From Paraburkholderia diazotrophica (lineage in GTDB: Bacteria; Pseudomonadota; Gammaproteobacteria; Burkholderiales; Burkholderiaceae): a stretch of 64,000 nucleotides of DNA. Each line of letters starts with the position of its first letter. The first letter of the stretch is position 1. Below, piece after piece: positions 11,504 through 23,151 of this stretch. The translations under genes were made by a program, and so were the position numbers. A model generated the notes under the pieces. It was not told the origin of the DNA, made no database searches, and was given only the letters and a program-made list of their open reading frames with translations. The stretch is taken from assembly GCF_900108945.1 (NCBI RefSeq), contig NZ_FNYE01000001.1:496001-560000 (forward strand). The letters run 5' to 3'.

Positions 11504-11532
11504 CAGGCCTTCGAGAACGAAGGCCTGCGTTT
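11504..11532 (-). terminator. Terminator of pgi
   Basis: Perfect 10-bp stem CAGGCCTTCG with its complement and loop AGAA (plus-strand reading). On the minus strand it is followed by a T-rich stretch. It lies 21 bp after the pgi stop and between convergent genes. Confidence 0.8.
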
Positions 11533-11552
11533 GTGCGCCTGGCGACGCCCGA

Positions 11553-13175
<1,623 letters not shown>

Positions 13176-13480
13176 AACCGTCCGTCTAACGAAGGAAAAC
13201 GAATGGCCGGCCGCGCATCGTGCGTGCCGGAAGGGGTCTGCAGACGCGCAGTCGGCTGAGCGGTACGGTCGCCGGATGCGCGGCGGCGCGCCTCGTGCCC
13301 CGTCAGCGAGCGTCTGCAGTTAGCGTCGTGGCCGAAGCCCGGCCGACCGACGCAGTCAATCAGTATAGCGGTCCAGGATGACAGCCGGCATCCATAGGGC
13401 CGGTACGCCAGATAAAGGGAAGCATGAGCGGGATGTTTTCCGGACGCATGCGCGGGACGCTGGAGCCCACGCGCAAACGA
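13176..13480 (-). other. 305-bp gap upstream of pgi
   Basis: High-GC sequence with no ORF resembling a known protein, no clear hairpin with T run, and no convincing promoter hexamers. It presumably contains the pgi promoter and the end of the nnr transcript. Confidence 0.5.
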
Positions 13481-15091
13481 TCAGTCCCGTCGCGGATACA
13501 CGAGCCGGTTCAGCAGTTTGCGCACCATCGGCGCGAGTTCGCCCGCAGTCAGTCCGGCCGGGCCTTCGCCGCGGGCGGTGAGCGCGTCGGCGGCGAGTCC
13601 GTGCAGATAGACGCCCGCGAGCGCCGCTTCGTAGCGCGGCAGACGCTGGCCGAGCAGCGCGCCGATCAGGCCGCCGAGCACATCGCCCGTGCCACCCGTT
13701 GCCAGCGCAGCATTGCCCGTCGGATTGACTGCGATGCGGCCATCGGGCGCAGCAATCACGGTCCCCGTGCCTTTCAGCACGACGACGCTCGCATAACGCG
13801 CGGCGAGCGAGCTCGCGGCCCTGAGGCGGTCGGCCTGCACGGTTTTCGCGTCCACGCCGAGCAGGCGCGCGGCTTCGAGCGGATGGGGCGTCAGCACACA
13901 CGGATCGGCCACCGGTCCCGTCGCCGGTCCAGTCCTGGATGCGCCGCGCTGCTTCACGGCATCCGCCAGATCGGCGTGCGCGGCGATGAGATTCAGCGCA
14001 TCGGCGTCGAACAGCTTGGGCACATCGAGCGGCAGCACGTTGCGCAGTACCTCGACGGCCCGCTCACGCTTGCCCATTCCGCAGCCGATCGACAACGCGT
14101 CCATCTGGTCGAGCGGCAGATCGTCGAGGGGATGCAGCATCAGTTCGGGGTGAGGCGGATCGTACGGCGGACTGCCGGAGCCGAGAAACGCAACATGCAC
14201 CTTGCCCGCGCCCGCGTACAGCGCGGCGCGCGCCGCGAGAATCGGCGCACCGCACATGCCCGTGTCGCCGCCCACCACGGCAATACTGCCGAACGTGCCT
14301 TTGTGCGTCGAGTCATCGCGCGGCGGGAAATGCGGAACGAACAGGGCGGGCGCGTTCAGGCGGGCGCCGGGCTCACGCGGCGCTTCGACGCCGATGGGCG
14401 CAACCGTCACCTCGCCTGCGAGATCGCGTCCGAACGCCATGAAAAGCCCCGGCTTCGCGCCGATGAACGTGACGGTATGCGTGGCGCGCACGGCGATGCC
14501 GCCTTCGACGGCATTGCCCGTATCGCTGTCGAGCCCGCTCGGCACATCGAGTGCGAGGACGCGGCCATGCGTCTTCGCGCGCGCCGACAGCTGTTGAGCG
14601 ATCGACGCGTAAATGCCTTCCAGCGGCCGCGCGAGCCCGATGCCGAACATCCCGTCGACGGCCCAGCCGTAGCCGTCCAGCGAGGCAGGCACGGCGCCCG
14701 AAATCGGCACGCCCGCCGCGCGCGCTTCGGCCAACGCCCAGCGGGCGTCGTCGGGCTTGACGTCGACGGGCATGCAGACTTCCACCGCGACGCCCGCCCG
14801 CTGCAACTCCACCGCAACGACGAGCGCATCGCCGCCGTTGTTGCCGGGGCCCGCGACGAGCCACACAGGATGGCGCGTATCGACGGAACCGTCATGCGCA
14901 AACTGTTCGAGCAGAAAACGGGCGGCCGCGTGCCCCGCGCGGCCCATCAGCGTATGGGCGGGCAAGGCGGCTTCGGCGCTTTTTTCGAGCTCGCGCAGCT
15001 CGGCCACGCTCAGGAGCGCGAGCGGCCGGTCATGGGGATTGACAAGGATCGGATGCGGGACGGGCACGGGGGGCAAGGTGGCATCGGTCAT
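13481..15091 (-). CDS. nnr: Bifunctional NAD(P)H-hydrate repair enzyme (epimerase and ADP-dependent dehydratase)
   Basis: The enzyme repairs damaged NADHX and NADPHX. The N-terminal YjeF domain epimerises the hydrates, with GPGNNGGDALV near residue 90. The C-terminal ribokinase-like domain dehydrates them, with LKGTGTVIAAP and the signature NPTGNAALATGGTGDV followed by GGLIGA. With the start at 15091 the product has 536 residues; an upstream in-frame ATG at 15142 has no better ribosome site. The neighbour upstream is a DadA-like flavoenzyme on the same strand 115 bp away. Fusion of both domains is normal in bacteria. Confidence 0.93.
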   Translation of the reverse strand: MTDATLPPVPVPHPILVNPHDRPLALLSVAELRELEKSAEAALPAHTLMGRAGHAAARFLLEQFAHDGSVDTRHPVWLVAGPGNNGGDALVVAVELQRAGVAVEVCMPVDVKPDDARWALAEARAAGVPISGAVPASLDGYGWAVDGMFGIGLARPLEGIYASIAQQLSARAKTHGRVLALDVPSGLDSDTGNAVEGGIAVRATHTVTFIGAKPGLFMAFGRDLAGEVTVAPIGVEAPREPGARLNAPALFVPHFPPRDDSTHKGTFGSIAVVGGDTGMCGAPILAARAALYAGAGKVHVAFLGSGSPPYDPPHPELMLHPLDDLPLDQMDALSIGCGMGKRERAVEVLRNVLPLDVPKLFDADALNLIAAHADLADAVKQRGASRTGPATGPVADPCVLTPHPLEAARLLGVDAKTVQADRLRAASSLAARYASVVVLKGTGTVIAAPDGRIAVNPTGNAALATGGTGDVLGGLIGALLGQRLPRYEAALAGVYLHGLAADALTARGEGPAGLTAGELAPMVRKLLNRLVYPRRD

Positions 15092-15206
15092 GGCAGCCTG
15101 TCGGAACGTAGGAGAGCGTCGATAGCGACGAAGTACGTTCATGGTAGTGGCATTGCGCGTGCCGATGCCAGCACGCGCAATGGCATAGGACGAGTGACCG
15201 TCCCGA

Positions 15207-16511
15207 TTATTCGCGGAAGCGTTCGGGGCGAAGCGCCGCGATCGTATCGGGCGACAGTTCGGACGGTGCGCCCGACACGAGGTTTGCGATCAGCTTGCCC
15301 GTCCCGAACGCGAGACCCCAGCCGACGGGGCCATGCCCGGCGTTCACGAAGAGGCGCGGATGCAGCGCGTTGCCCGTCACGGGCAAGCCGTCCGGCGATA
15401 ACAGCTTCGCGCCTTCCCAAGGCAGCGCCGCCGAAATGCGCGCGGAGCCCGGCACCCAGTCGTGCGTCGCCTGGCCGAGCAGCGCGAGCGCTTCTTTCGT
15501 CAGCGGTTCGGGCAGCGGCTGCTTCGTCTGGCTCGCACTTTGCAGCACTGCGCCGCCCGCGATGCGCAACCGGTGATTGCTGCGCGTGATCGTGATGCGC
15601 TTGACGGCATCGATCACCGTCGTATGCGGCGCGAACTCCTCGCGTGCGATCGGCGCGACGAGGTTGTGCAGACGCAGCGGATGCAGCGGCAGATTAAGCC
15701 TGAGCTTCTCCAGCAGCGCGAGGCTGCCGACACCCGCCGCCACGACGACGGCATCCGCGCTGATCACGTCGACTTCGCGCGAAGAACGCGCCGATTCGCC
15801 GTTTGCTGGCGCCAGTTCGACGGCCGCGCGCTGGTTGTCGAGCCGGATGCCCGTCACTTCGCGGCCGCACTGGAACTGCACGCCGCCTTGCGCGTCGAGC
15901 GTCTGCTTGAGCAGCTTCGCGAACAGCGGGCAGTTCGCCGTGCCTTCGTCCTCGATCAGTACGCCGCCCGCGAAGTGCGGCTCGAGCGGAATCGAATGCT
16001 CGATGTCCTGGCATTCCTGCGGGCTCAGCACGTGGTGCGGCGCTTCGAATTGCCGCAGCAGTTCGAGCGCCGGCTCCGTCAGCTCCCAGTCCCGCGCGCT
16101 GCGCACAAGGTACAACTGCCCCTTCGACTGCTCGAATTCGAGGTTGAAGTGATGTTCGATGTCGGCGAGCGACTCGCGCGCCGATTCGACCAGCGGACGC
16201 AGCAATGCAAACTGCTTCTTGAACGCGTCGGGCTCGGCGAGCGTGGCGAGCTTGCGGATGAATTCGCGCACCGGGCCGTTGAAGCCCGTCTTTCTGATCA
16301 CGCCGCTTTTCGCCGCCTGGCGATGCTGCATGAAGGTCGGGCCGAACCAGACGTCGAGGGGAGTGGGCAGCAGCGTGCCGCCGTGGCCATACGTGGCGCC
16401 CTGCGCGACGGTGGCGTGCCGCTCGACGACGCATACCCGATGACCCGCCGCGCGAAGCTGGTAGGCGGTGGCGACGCCGACGATCCCGCCGCCGATGACA
16501 ATGACATCCAT
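15207..16511 (-). CDS. DadA-family D-amino acid dehydrogenase / FAD-dependent oxidoreductase
   Basis: The 434-residue flavoprotein oxidises a D-amino acid or related amine and passes electrons to the quinone pool in the DadA family. It begins at 16511 with the dinucleotide-binding motif VIGGGIVGVATAYQLRAAG at residues 5-23. It ends with the FAD-contacting NAGHGPVGWGLAFGTGKLIA. The substrate domain is DAO-like throughout. Compared with E. coli DadA the size is right (about 432). No alanine racemase gene lies nearby, so the precise substrate is uncertain. The start region is shared with the 458-bp divergent gap before purL. Confidence 0.85.
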   Translation of the reverse strand: MDVIVIGGGIVGVATAYQLRAAGHRVCVVERHATVAQGATYGHGGTLLPTPLDVWFGPTFMQHRQAAKSGVIRKTGFNGPVREFIRKLATLAEPDAFKKQFALLRPLVESARESLADIEHHFNLEFEQSKGQLYLVRSARDWELTEPALELLRQFEAPHHVLSPQECQDIEHSIPLEPHFAGGVLIEDEGTANCPLFAKLLKQTLDAQGGVQFQCGREVTGIRLDNQRAAVELAPANGESARSSREVDVISADAVVVAAGVGSLALLEKLRLNLPLHPLRLHNLVAPIAREEFAPHTTVIDAVKRITITRSNHRLRIAGGAVLQSASQTKQPLPEPLTKEALALLGQATHDWVPGSARISAALPWEGAKLLSPDGLPVTGNALHPRLFVNAGHGPVGWGLAFGTGKLIANLVSGAPSELSPDTIAALRPERFRE

Positions 16512-16969
16512 GATTGATTCGAGTTGCCCGCGGCGCGCGTGAGGCCAGGCGTTTTCCGTATGCGTGACATGCGGCGCAGCGTCAATGGCTGCCCATGCTG
16601 CGCCGATCTGATGAAAGGCGGAATGATAGCAGTCAAACGAGTCGCCCGGCATCGTGCCGTTGGGATAGGCACGACGTCCGCCCGCGGTTCGGCGTGGTGC
16701 TTTCGGCAAAACTGCGCGACGCCTACCACAATCTGACGGGAACGCATCCTGAAATGGCCGTGCATCGTCCGGGCAGTGCGCGCCGGTGGCGCAAACACGC
16801 GCAGAGCGTGTGAGGCGCGCCACCAGGCCAGGTCTGCCGGGCCTTCCCGGGTTATAATCTCGGACTTCCTTACGCCTCACGTCGCCTCCACGCGCGACTG
16901 TCCGAGCAATTGTGAAAGCAATCGCACGCGGCATCCGGCGACGCAACCGATCGACGCAACGTCAAGTCC
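16512..16969. other. 458-bp divergent control region between the DadA-like gene and purL
   Basis: GC-rich in its middle part, with no supported gene. It contains a perfect -10 hexamer at 16853-16858 facing purL. Nothing recognisable as a PurR box or hairpin was seen. Confidence 0.55.
16853..16858 (+). promoter_or_regulatory. Candidate -10 element of purL
   Basis: A perfect TATAAT at 16853-16858, about 110 bp before the purL ATG. The region 17 nt upstream has no good -35 match, so the element may depend on an activator. Confidence 0.5.
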
Positions 16970-19900
16970 ATGGCCCACTTCTCGTGTTTCCCCGGCGCTT
17001 CGGCCCTTTCCGATTTCCGTCAAACCCGCCTGCTCGATACGTTGTCGCGCATCGACGCCAACATCGTCGGCGTGCGCGGCCAGTACCTGCACTTCGTGAA
17101 CTCGCAGACGCCGCTTTCCACGGAAGACAGCGCGAAGATCGAAGCGCTGATGCACTACGGCGACCCGTTCGACGCGGGCAAGGATAAAGGCGCTGTCGAA
17201 AGCTTTCTCGTGGTGCCGCGCTTCGGCACGGTGTCGCCGTGGGCGAGCAAGGCCACGGATATCGCCCATCATTGCGGCCTCACGCACGTGCGCCGCATCG
17301 AGCGCGGCGTCGAATACACGGTCGTGTTGAAGGGCGGGCTGCTGGGCGGCAAGAAGGCGTTGTCGGACGAGGCGCGCGCCGCCGTCGCCGCCGCGCTGCA
17401 TGACCGGATGACGGAAAGCGTCGCGCCGTCGCGCGATCACGCGATGCATCTGTTCGACGAGTTGCCCGCGAAGCCGCTGCAGACGGTCGCCGTGCTGACG
17501 GACGGCCGCAAGGCGCTGGAAAAGGCGAACACGGAACTCGGCCTCGCGCTCGCCGACGACGAAATCGACTATCTCGTCGATGCATTCACGAAGCTCGGCC
17601 GCAATCCGACCGACGTCGAGCTGATGATGTTCGCGCAGGCCAACAGCGAGCACTGCCGCCACAAGATCTTCAACGCGAGCTGGACGATCGACGGCGAGGC
17701 GCAGGACATGTCGCTGTTCAATATGATCCGCAACACCGAGAAGCTCAATCCGCAAGGCACGATCGTCGCCTACTCGGACAACTCGTCGATCATGCAGGGC
17801 GGCATGGCCGAGCGCTGGTTCCCGCGCAAGGCGGTGAGCGACGGCGAGCCAGGCGAACGCTATGGCCGTCACGTCGAGATGACGCACACGCTGATGAAGG
17901 TGGAGACGCACAACCACCCGACAGCCATTTCGCCCTTCCCAGGCGCCGCGACGGGCGCGGGCGGCGAAATCCGCGACGAAGGCGCGACGGGCCGCGGCGC
18001 GCGTCCGAAGGCCGGTCTGACGGGCTTCACGGTGTCGAACCTCGATCTGCCCGATGCACGCGAGCCGTGGGAAAACGCGCGCGATGCCACGCAGCCCGTC
18101 GGCCATCGCAACAGCGCCGACCAGTTCGACACGTATGGCCGCCCGGACCGCATCGCATCGCCGCTCCAGATCATGATCGACGGACCGCTCGGCGGCGCCG
18201 CGTTCAACAACGAATTCGGCCGCCCGAACCTCGGCGGCTATTTCCGCACCTACGAGCAGAACGTCGCGGGCCGCGTACGCGGCTATCACAAGCCGATCAT
18301 GATCGCGGGCGGCCTCGGCAACATCGCCGATCAGCACACGCACAAGCACGATCTGCCCGCGGGCTCGCTGCTGATCCAGATCGGCGGTCCCGGCATGCGT
18401 ATCGGCATGGGCGGCGGCGCGGCCAGCTCGATGGCGACGGGAACCAACACGGCCGAGCTCGACTTCGATTCGGTTCAGCGCGGCAACCCGGAAATCGAGC
18501 GGCGCGCGCAGGAAGTGATCAACTCGTGCTGGCAGATGGGCGAGGGCAATCCGATCCTGAGCATTCACGACGTCGGCGCGGGCGGCCTGTCGAATGCGTT
18601 TCCTGAACTGGTCGACGGCGCCGATAAAGGCGCGCTGTTCGAACTGCGCAAGGTTCAACTCGAAGAGAGTGGCCTGTCTCCGCGCGAAATCTGGTCGAAC
18701 GAAGCGCAAGAGCGCTACGTGCTGGCGATTCCGCCGTCGCGCCTCGAAGAATTCGCCGCGATCTGCGACCGCGAGCGCTGCCCGTTCGCGGTGGTCGGCA
18801 CGGCCACGGCCGAGCGCCAGCTGAAGCTGATCGACACGGACAATGCAAACGACAACGCAAACGACAACGCGCACCAGCCCGTCGACATGCCGATGGAAGT
18901 ACTGCTCGGCAAGCCGCCGCGCATGCACCGCGACGTGAAGCGCGCGTCGACGCCGCTGCAGCCCGTCGATGTCACGCATCTCGCGCTGCATGAGGCAGCC
19001 GTCAACGTGCTGCGTCACCCGACCGTGGCGAGCAAGTCGTTCCTGATCACGATCGGCGACCGCTCGGTGGGTGGAACGACGGCGCGCGACCAGATGGTCG
19101 GCCCGTGGCAGGTGCCCGTCGCCGATTGCGCGATCACCACGGTCGATTACGCGGGCTTCCGCGGCGAGGCGATGACGATGGCCGAGCGCACGCCGCTCGC
19201 CGTGATCGACGCGCCCGCGTCGGGCCGCATGGCCGTCGGCGAAGTGGTGACGAACATCGCGTCGGCACCGATTGCTTCGCTGGACAGGCTGAAGCTGTCG
19301 GCGAACTGGATGGCCGCGTGCGGCAGCCCCGGCGAAGACGCCGCGCTGTACGACACGGTGAAGGCGATCGGCATGGAGCTGTGCCCGGCGCTCGGCATCG
19401 GCATTCCCGTCGGCAAGGATTCGCTGTCGATGCGCACGAAGTGGGCCGACGGCGGCGTCGCGAAGGAAGTGATCGCGCCTGTGTCGCTGATCATCTCGGC
19501 GTTCGCGCCCGTCGAAGACGTGCGCCGCCATCTGACGCCGCAGTTGCTGAGCCACAAGGAAGCAGGCGACACCGTGCTGATCGCGATCGACCTCGGCCGC
19601 GGCAAGCAGCGCCTGGGCGGCAGCATCCTCGCGCAGGTCACGCAGCAGGTCGGCGACACGGTGCCCGATGTCGACGATCCCGAAGACCTGAAGCGCTTTT
19701 TCGCAGCCATTCAGACGCTCAACGCGGATGGCAAGCTGCTCGCGTACCACGATCGCTCGGATGGCGGCCTGTGGGCGACCGTCTGCGAAATGGCGTTCGC
19801 GGGCCACGTGGGTGTGTCGGTGAACGTCGACATGCTGACGCTCGATCCCGATCACGAATTCGACTACGGCGACGCGAAGGACTGGGCGAAGCAGACCAGC

Positions 19901-21061
19901 GGCCGTCGCGAAGACCGCACGATCCGCGCGCTCTTCAACGAAGAACTGGGCGCGGTGGTTCAGGTGCGTGCCGCCGATCGCGATGCCGTGCTCGGCGCGC
20001 TGCGCGAGCATGGTTTGTCGGCGTGCTCGCATGTGATCGGCAAGCCGAACGAGCGCGACACGATCGAAATCTGGCGCGACGCGAAGAAGATCTACGAAGC
20101 GCCACGTACCGAGCTGCATCGCACGTGGAGCGAAGTGAGCTGGCGCATCTCGCGTCTGCGCGACAATCCCGCGTGCGCCGACGCCGAGTTCGATGCACTG
20201 CTCGATGCTTCGGACCCCGGCATTCAGCCGCATCTGTCGTTCGATCCCGTTGAGGACGTCGCCGCGCCGTTTATCGGCAAGGGCGCGCGTCCGCGCGTCG
20301 CGATCCTGCGCGAACAGGGCGTGAACTCGCACCTCGAAACGGCGTATGCATTCGACCGCGCGGGCTTCGATGCACACGACGTGCACATGAGCGATCTGCT
20401 CTCGGGCCGCGCGACGCTCGCCGACTTCGCGGGCGCAGTCGCGTGCGGCGGCTTCTCGTATGGCGACGTGCTGGGCGCGGGCGAAGGCTGGGCGAAGACG
20501 ATCCGCTTCAACGCGCAACTGGCCGATATGTTCGCGGCGTTCTTCGGCCGCAGCGACACGTTCGCGCTTGGCATCTGCAACGGCTGCCAGATGATGAGCA
20601 GCCTCGCATCGATGATCCCCGGCGCGGACGCATGGCCGAAGTTCACGCGCAACAAATCGGAGAAATTCGAAGCGCGCTTCTCGCTGGTCGAAGTGCAGTC
20701 GTCGCCATCGATCTTCTTCGCCGGCATGGAAGGCTCGCGCATTCCCGTCGCGGTTGCGCACGGCGAGGGCTTCGCGGACTTCTCGCAACAGGGCGATGCG
20801 TCGCGTGTCGCCGTCTCGATGCGCTATGTCGATCACCGCGGCCAGCCGACCGAGCAGTATCCGTTCAACCCGAACGGCTCGCCTGCCGGCATCACGTCCG
20901 TCACGACGCCGGACGGCCGCTTCACCGTGCTGATGCCGCACACGGAGCGCGTGCATCGCAACGTGCAGATGAGCTGGCATCCGCAGGCGTGGAAGGACAG
21001 CGCGACCGACGGCAGCCCGTGGATGCGCGTATTCCAGAACGCGCGCAAGTGGCTGGGCTGA
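16970..21061 (+). CDS. purL: Phosphoribosylformylglycinamidine synthase, long single-chain form
   Basis: PurL converts FGAR to FGAM with ATP and glutamine in purine synthesis. The 1363-residue product is the large proteobacterial form. It has an N-terminal PurS-like domain, two AIR-synthase-like halves with the ATP/metal site around [17 protein letters not shown], and a C-terminal glutamine amidotransferase with Cys1203 in LGICNGCQ and the late HGEG His/Glu pair. A short Asp/Asn/Ala repeat ([11 protein letters not shown], about residues 623-633) is an inserted low-complexity stretch between catalytic blocks. The start fits the family ([10 protein letters not shown]). Confidence 0.97.
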   Translation: MAHFSCFPGASALSDFRQTRLLDTLSRIDANIVGVRGQYLHFVNSQTPLSTEDSAKIEALMHYGDPFDAGKDKGAVESFLVVPRFGTVSPWASKATDIAHHCGLTHVRRIERGVEYTVVLKGGLLGGKKALSDEARAAVAAALHDRMTESVAPSRDHAMHLFDELPAKPLQTVAVLTDGRKALEKANTELGLALADDEIDYLVDAFTKLGRNPTDVELMMFAQANSEHCRHKIFNASWTIDGEAQDMSLFNMIRNTEKLNPQGTIVAYSDNSSIMQGGMAERWFPRKAVSDGEPGERYGRHVEMTHTLMKVETHNHPTAISPFPGAATGAGGEIRDEGATGRGARPKAGLTGFTVSNLDLPDAREPWENARDATQPVGHRNSADQFDTYGRPDRIASPLQIMIDGPLGGAAFNNEFGRPNLGGYFRTYEQNVAGRVRGYHKPIMIAGGLGNIADQHTHKHDLPAGSLLIQIGGPGMRIGMGGGAASSMATGTNTAELDFDSVQRGNPEIERRAQEVINSCWQMGEGNPILSIHDVGAGGLSNAFPELVDGADKGALFELRKVQLEESGLSPREIWSNEAQERYVLAIPPSRLEEFAAICDRERCPFAVVGTATAERQLKLIDTDNANDNANDNAHQPVDMPMEVLLGKPPRMHRDVKRASTPLQPVDVTHLALHEAAVNVLRHPTVASKSFLITIGDRSVGGTTARDQMVGPWQVPVADCAITTVDYAGFRGEAMTMAERTPLAVIDAPASGRMAVGEVVTNIASAPIASLDRLKLSANWMAACGSPGEDAALYDTVKAIGMELCPALGIGIPVGKDSLSMRTKWADGGVAKEVIAPVSLIISAFAPVEDVRRHLTPQLLSHKEAGDTVLIAIDLGRGKQRLGGSILAQVTQQVGDTVPDVDDPEDLKRFFAAIQTLNADGKLLAYHDRSDGGLWATVCEMAFAGHVGVSVNVDMLTLDPDHEFDYGDAKDWAKQTSGRREDRTIRALFNEELGAVVQVRAADRDAVLGALREHGLSACSHVIGKPNERDTIEIWRDAKKIYEAPRTELHRTWSEVSWRISRLRDNPACADAEFDALLDASDPGIQPHLSFDPVEDVAAPFIGKGARPRVAILREQGVNSHLETAYAFDRAGFDAHDVHMSDLLSGRATLADFAGAVACGGFSYGDVLGAGEGWAKTIRFNAQLADMFAAFFGRSDTFALGICNGCQMMSSLASMIPGADAWPKFTRNKSEKFEARFSLVEVQSSPSIFFAGMEGSRIPVAVAHGEGFADFSQQGDASRVAVSMRYVDHRGQPTEQYPFNPNGSPAGITSVTTPDGRFTVLMPHTERVHRNVQMSWHPQAWKDSATDGSPWMRVFQNARKWLG
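18838..18871 (+). repeat. In-frame short tandem repeat within purL
   Basis: Repeats of a 12-nt unit of the form GACAAYGCAAAC encode Asp-Asn-Ala-Asn units. Because the unit is a multiple of three, changes in copy number would keep the frame. Confidence 0.7.
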
Positions 21062-21170
21062 GGTAGCGGGGCACGGTTCGACGGGTCAAACTGTCGAACG
21101 GCGCGTCCTTGTTTTGCCGCTATGTTCGCGACGACGCAAACCCGCTGATTGCACGTCGACGATGGAAAAA

Positions 21171-21196
21171 GAAAAGCCGCCCGAGGGCGGCTTTTC
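21171..21196. terminator. Bidirectional terminator between purL and the foldase operon
   Basis: Eleven-bp stem GAAAAGCCGCC with its complement around a 4-nt loop. The minus-strand side continues into a T-rich run. It lies 48 bp after the end of the minus-strand foldase gene and 110 bp after purL. Confidence 0.85.
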
Positions 21197-21243
21197 CATA
21201 TCCGGCTGACAGCCAACACTGCCAGCAAGCAAGACGGCGACGC

Positions 21244-22023
21244 TTACTGAATCTTCGCCTTCGAGCGCAGGTCCTCTTCGAACGCTTGCAGCTTTTCCTG
21301 CTGCATCTGCTGCATGATCTGCTTCTTCACCTGCTCGAACGGCGGCGGCGGCGTCTCGCGCACGTCGTCGACGCGGATGATGTGCCAGCCGAACTGCGTG
21401 TGCACCGGCGTATCCGTCATCTGGCCTTTTTGCAGCTTTTGCGCGGCGTCGGCGAATTCCGGCACGTACGCCTTCGGGTCCGACCAATCGAGGTCGCCGC
21501 CGTTCTTGCCCGAGCCCGGGTCCTTCGAGAACTGCTTCGCGAGGTCTTCGAAGCTGGCGCCGCCCTTGATCTTCGCGATCAGATCCTTCGCCTGCTGCTC
21601 GTTTTCGACGAGGATATGGTGCAGGTGATATTCCTTGCCGCCGATCTGCTTGACCAGTTCGTCGTATTTCGCCTTCACTTCGGCGTCGGACGGCTGGTTG
21701 TGCTTCAGGTAGTTTTCGATCAGCGCGCGGAGCACGACCGTCTGTTGCGCGACGGCGACCTGTGCCTTCACTTCGGGCTTCGACGGAATGCCTTCGCGGA
21801 CCGCTTCCTGCATCAGGATTTCGCGGTTCACCAGTTCTTCGCGCACGGCCTGTTGCAGCTTCGGCGAATCCTGTTGACCCTGCTGCACGAGTTGCTGGAT
21901 CAGCGCATCGGCACGCGACTTCGGAATCGGCGTGCCGTTTACGACGGCGATGTTCTGTGCGAATGCAGGCGCGGCCGCGCAAGCAGCCAGCAAGACCCAA
22001 TAGCGGGTTTTTTTCAAGGTCAT
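21244..22023 (-). CDS. PrsA/SurA-like periplasmic peptidyl-prolyl isomerase (parvulin)
   Basis: The 259-residue product is a secreted parvulin foldase. The signal peptide (about 1-22) ends AFAQ-N. A helical chaperone region covers about 25-130 and a rotamase domain about 130-225, with the motifs YHLHHILVE, GGDLDWSDP and GWHIIRVDD. A Gln/Lys-rich C-terminal helix follows. AGGAAA lies about 8 nt upstream of the start at 22023. It starts 10 bp after the end of bolA, so it is the last gene of a yciB-bolA-foldase unit and ends at a bidirectional terminator. Confidence 0.92.
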   Translation of the reverse strand: MTLKKTRYWVLLAACAAAPAFAQNIAVVNGTPIPKSRADALIQQLVQQGQQDSPKLQQAVREELVNREILMQEAVREGIPSKPEVKAQVAVAQQTVVLRALIENYLKHNQPSDAEVKAKYDELVKQIGGKEYHLHHILVENEQQAKDLIAKIKGGASFEDLAKQFSKDPGSGKNGGDLDWSDPKAYVPEFADAAQKLQKGQMTDTPVHTQFGWHIIRVDDVRETPPPPFEQVKKQIMQQMQQEKLQAFEEDLRSKAKIQ

Positions 22024-22033
22024 CGGAAGTTTC

Positions 22034-22360
22034 CTAACGGGACAGCAAATTGAATTCTTCTGGCGTATAAGCCGTGATGGCGAGAGCGTGAATGCCGCGT
22101 TGCATGGCATCGGCCAGCGCATCATACACCATGCGATGTCGCGCCACGCGCGCCTTGCCGGCGAACGCGGCCGCCACGATAGTCACCGCGTAATGCCCGC
22201 CCGCCGACGCCCCGGCGTGGCCCGCATGCTGCGCGCTGTCGTCGCGCACGGTGATGGAATCGACGGGCGCGAGCGCGGCCGCGATGCGCGACTCGATCAG
22301 CGCGATGCGCTCGGCGGGGCTTGCTCGCAGAAAAACGTCAGGTGAAACGTCGTCGCTCAT
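22034..22360 (-). CDS. BolA family protein
   Basis: The 108-residue product has the BolA alpha/beta fold: an N-terminal helix RIALIESRIAAAL, a glycine/histidine-rich loop, and the C-terminal block RHRMVYDALADAMQRGIHALAI with the conserved His and Arg. BolA proteins bind Fe-S glutaredoxins or DNA. The protein is slightly long because of the extra Ala/Gly/His loop (about 46-55). It begins one base after the yciB stop codon and is followed by the foldase gene within 10 bp, so all three are almost certainly co-transcribed. Confidence 0.92.
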   Translation of the reverse strand: MSDDVSPDVFLRASPAERIALIESRIAAALAPVDSITVRDDSAQHAGHAGASAGGHYAVTIVAAAFAGKARVARHRMVYDALADAMQRGIHALAITAYTPEEFNLLSR

Positions 22361-22361
22361 G

Positions 22362-22892
22362 TCACTCTTCCTTCATATACTTCGACAGCCACAGACTCTG
22401 CCCGACAATGAACACGACAAGGCAGCCGGTTGCGCCGAACAGCTTGAAGTTGACCCACGCATCGGTGGAAAAGTTGTATGCGACGAACAGGTTGAGGATG
22501 CCGAGCAGCACGAAAAACACGGCCCACACGATATTCAGCTGACCCCACACGCGATGCGGCAACTGGATCTGCTTGCCCATCATCGCTTCGATCAGATTCT
22601 TGTTGAACGCAATCGCCGATACGACCAGCACGACCGAGAATGCCCAGTAGAGCACGGTCGGCTTCCACTTGATGAAGGTGTCGTTGTGCAGCACGAGCGT
22701 CGCGCCGCCGAAAACGGTGACGACCCCAAGACTCACCCACAACATCGGGTCGACCTTACGGTGACGGAACGCGACCCAGGCGATCTGCACCAGCGTGGCG
22801 GCAATCGCGACGGCCGTCGCCGTGAAAATGCCCCACACCTTGTACGCAACGAAGAACAGGATGATCGGGAACAGATCGAACAGGAATTTCAT
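22362..22892 (-). CDS. yciB: Inner membrane-spanning protein YciB (intracellular septation protein A)
   Basis: The 176-residue product is a polytopic inner-membrane protein with about five transmembrane helices, beginning [19 protein letters not shown], the family start. E. coli YciB has 179 residues and is linked to cell-envelope synthesis. The C-terminal part contains the family motif [11 protein letters not shown] and the ending WLSKYMKEE. It is the first gene of the tight yciB-bolA-foldase unit. A 259-bp gap separates it from selO on the same strand. Confidence 0.94.
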   Translation of the reverse strand: MKFLFDLFPIILFFVAYKVWGIFTATAVAIAATLVQIAWVAFRHRKVDPMLWVSLGVVTVFGGATLVLHNDTFIKWKPTVLYWAFSVVLVVSAIAFNKNLIEAMMGKQIQLPHRVWGQLNIVWAVFFVLLGILNLFVAYNFSTDAWVNFKLFGATGCLVVFIVGQSLWLSKYMKEE

Positions 22893-23151
22893 TATCGGGG
22901 TCGGGAGTCCGGGGAAGTTGGGCGCATCCTGCGCGCAGTCAGCGATCGTTTCGGATGACGTGACGTGAATGGCGGCAAAGGCCAGTCCGGGCGGTCCGAA
23001 AAACGCTTGCCGTCGATCTTGTCCGCGACTGCGTGCATTGGCCCGCGCTCGCACGCCCGCGAAAAAATGCCGAGCGCGAGCGACGCTATCTGGGCTCGAA
23101 TTGTAACGCAGGCCGGTTGATGCGGTCGCGCAAGCCGGCCCAAGCCGCCCA

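Noticed and set aside
16877..20980. Very long open frame on the minus strand across purL
   Set aside because: It is a shadow of purL in high-GC DNA: Arg/His/Ala-rich, no family resemblance, no ribosome site.
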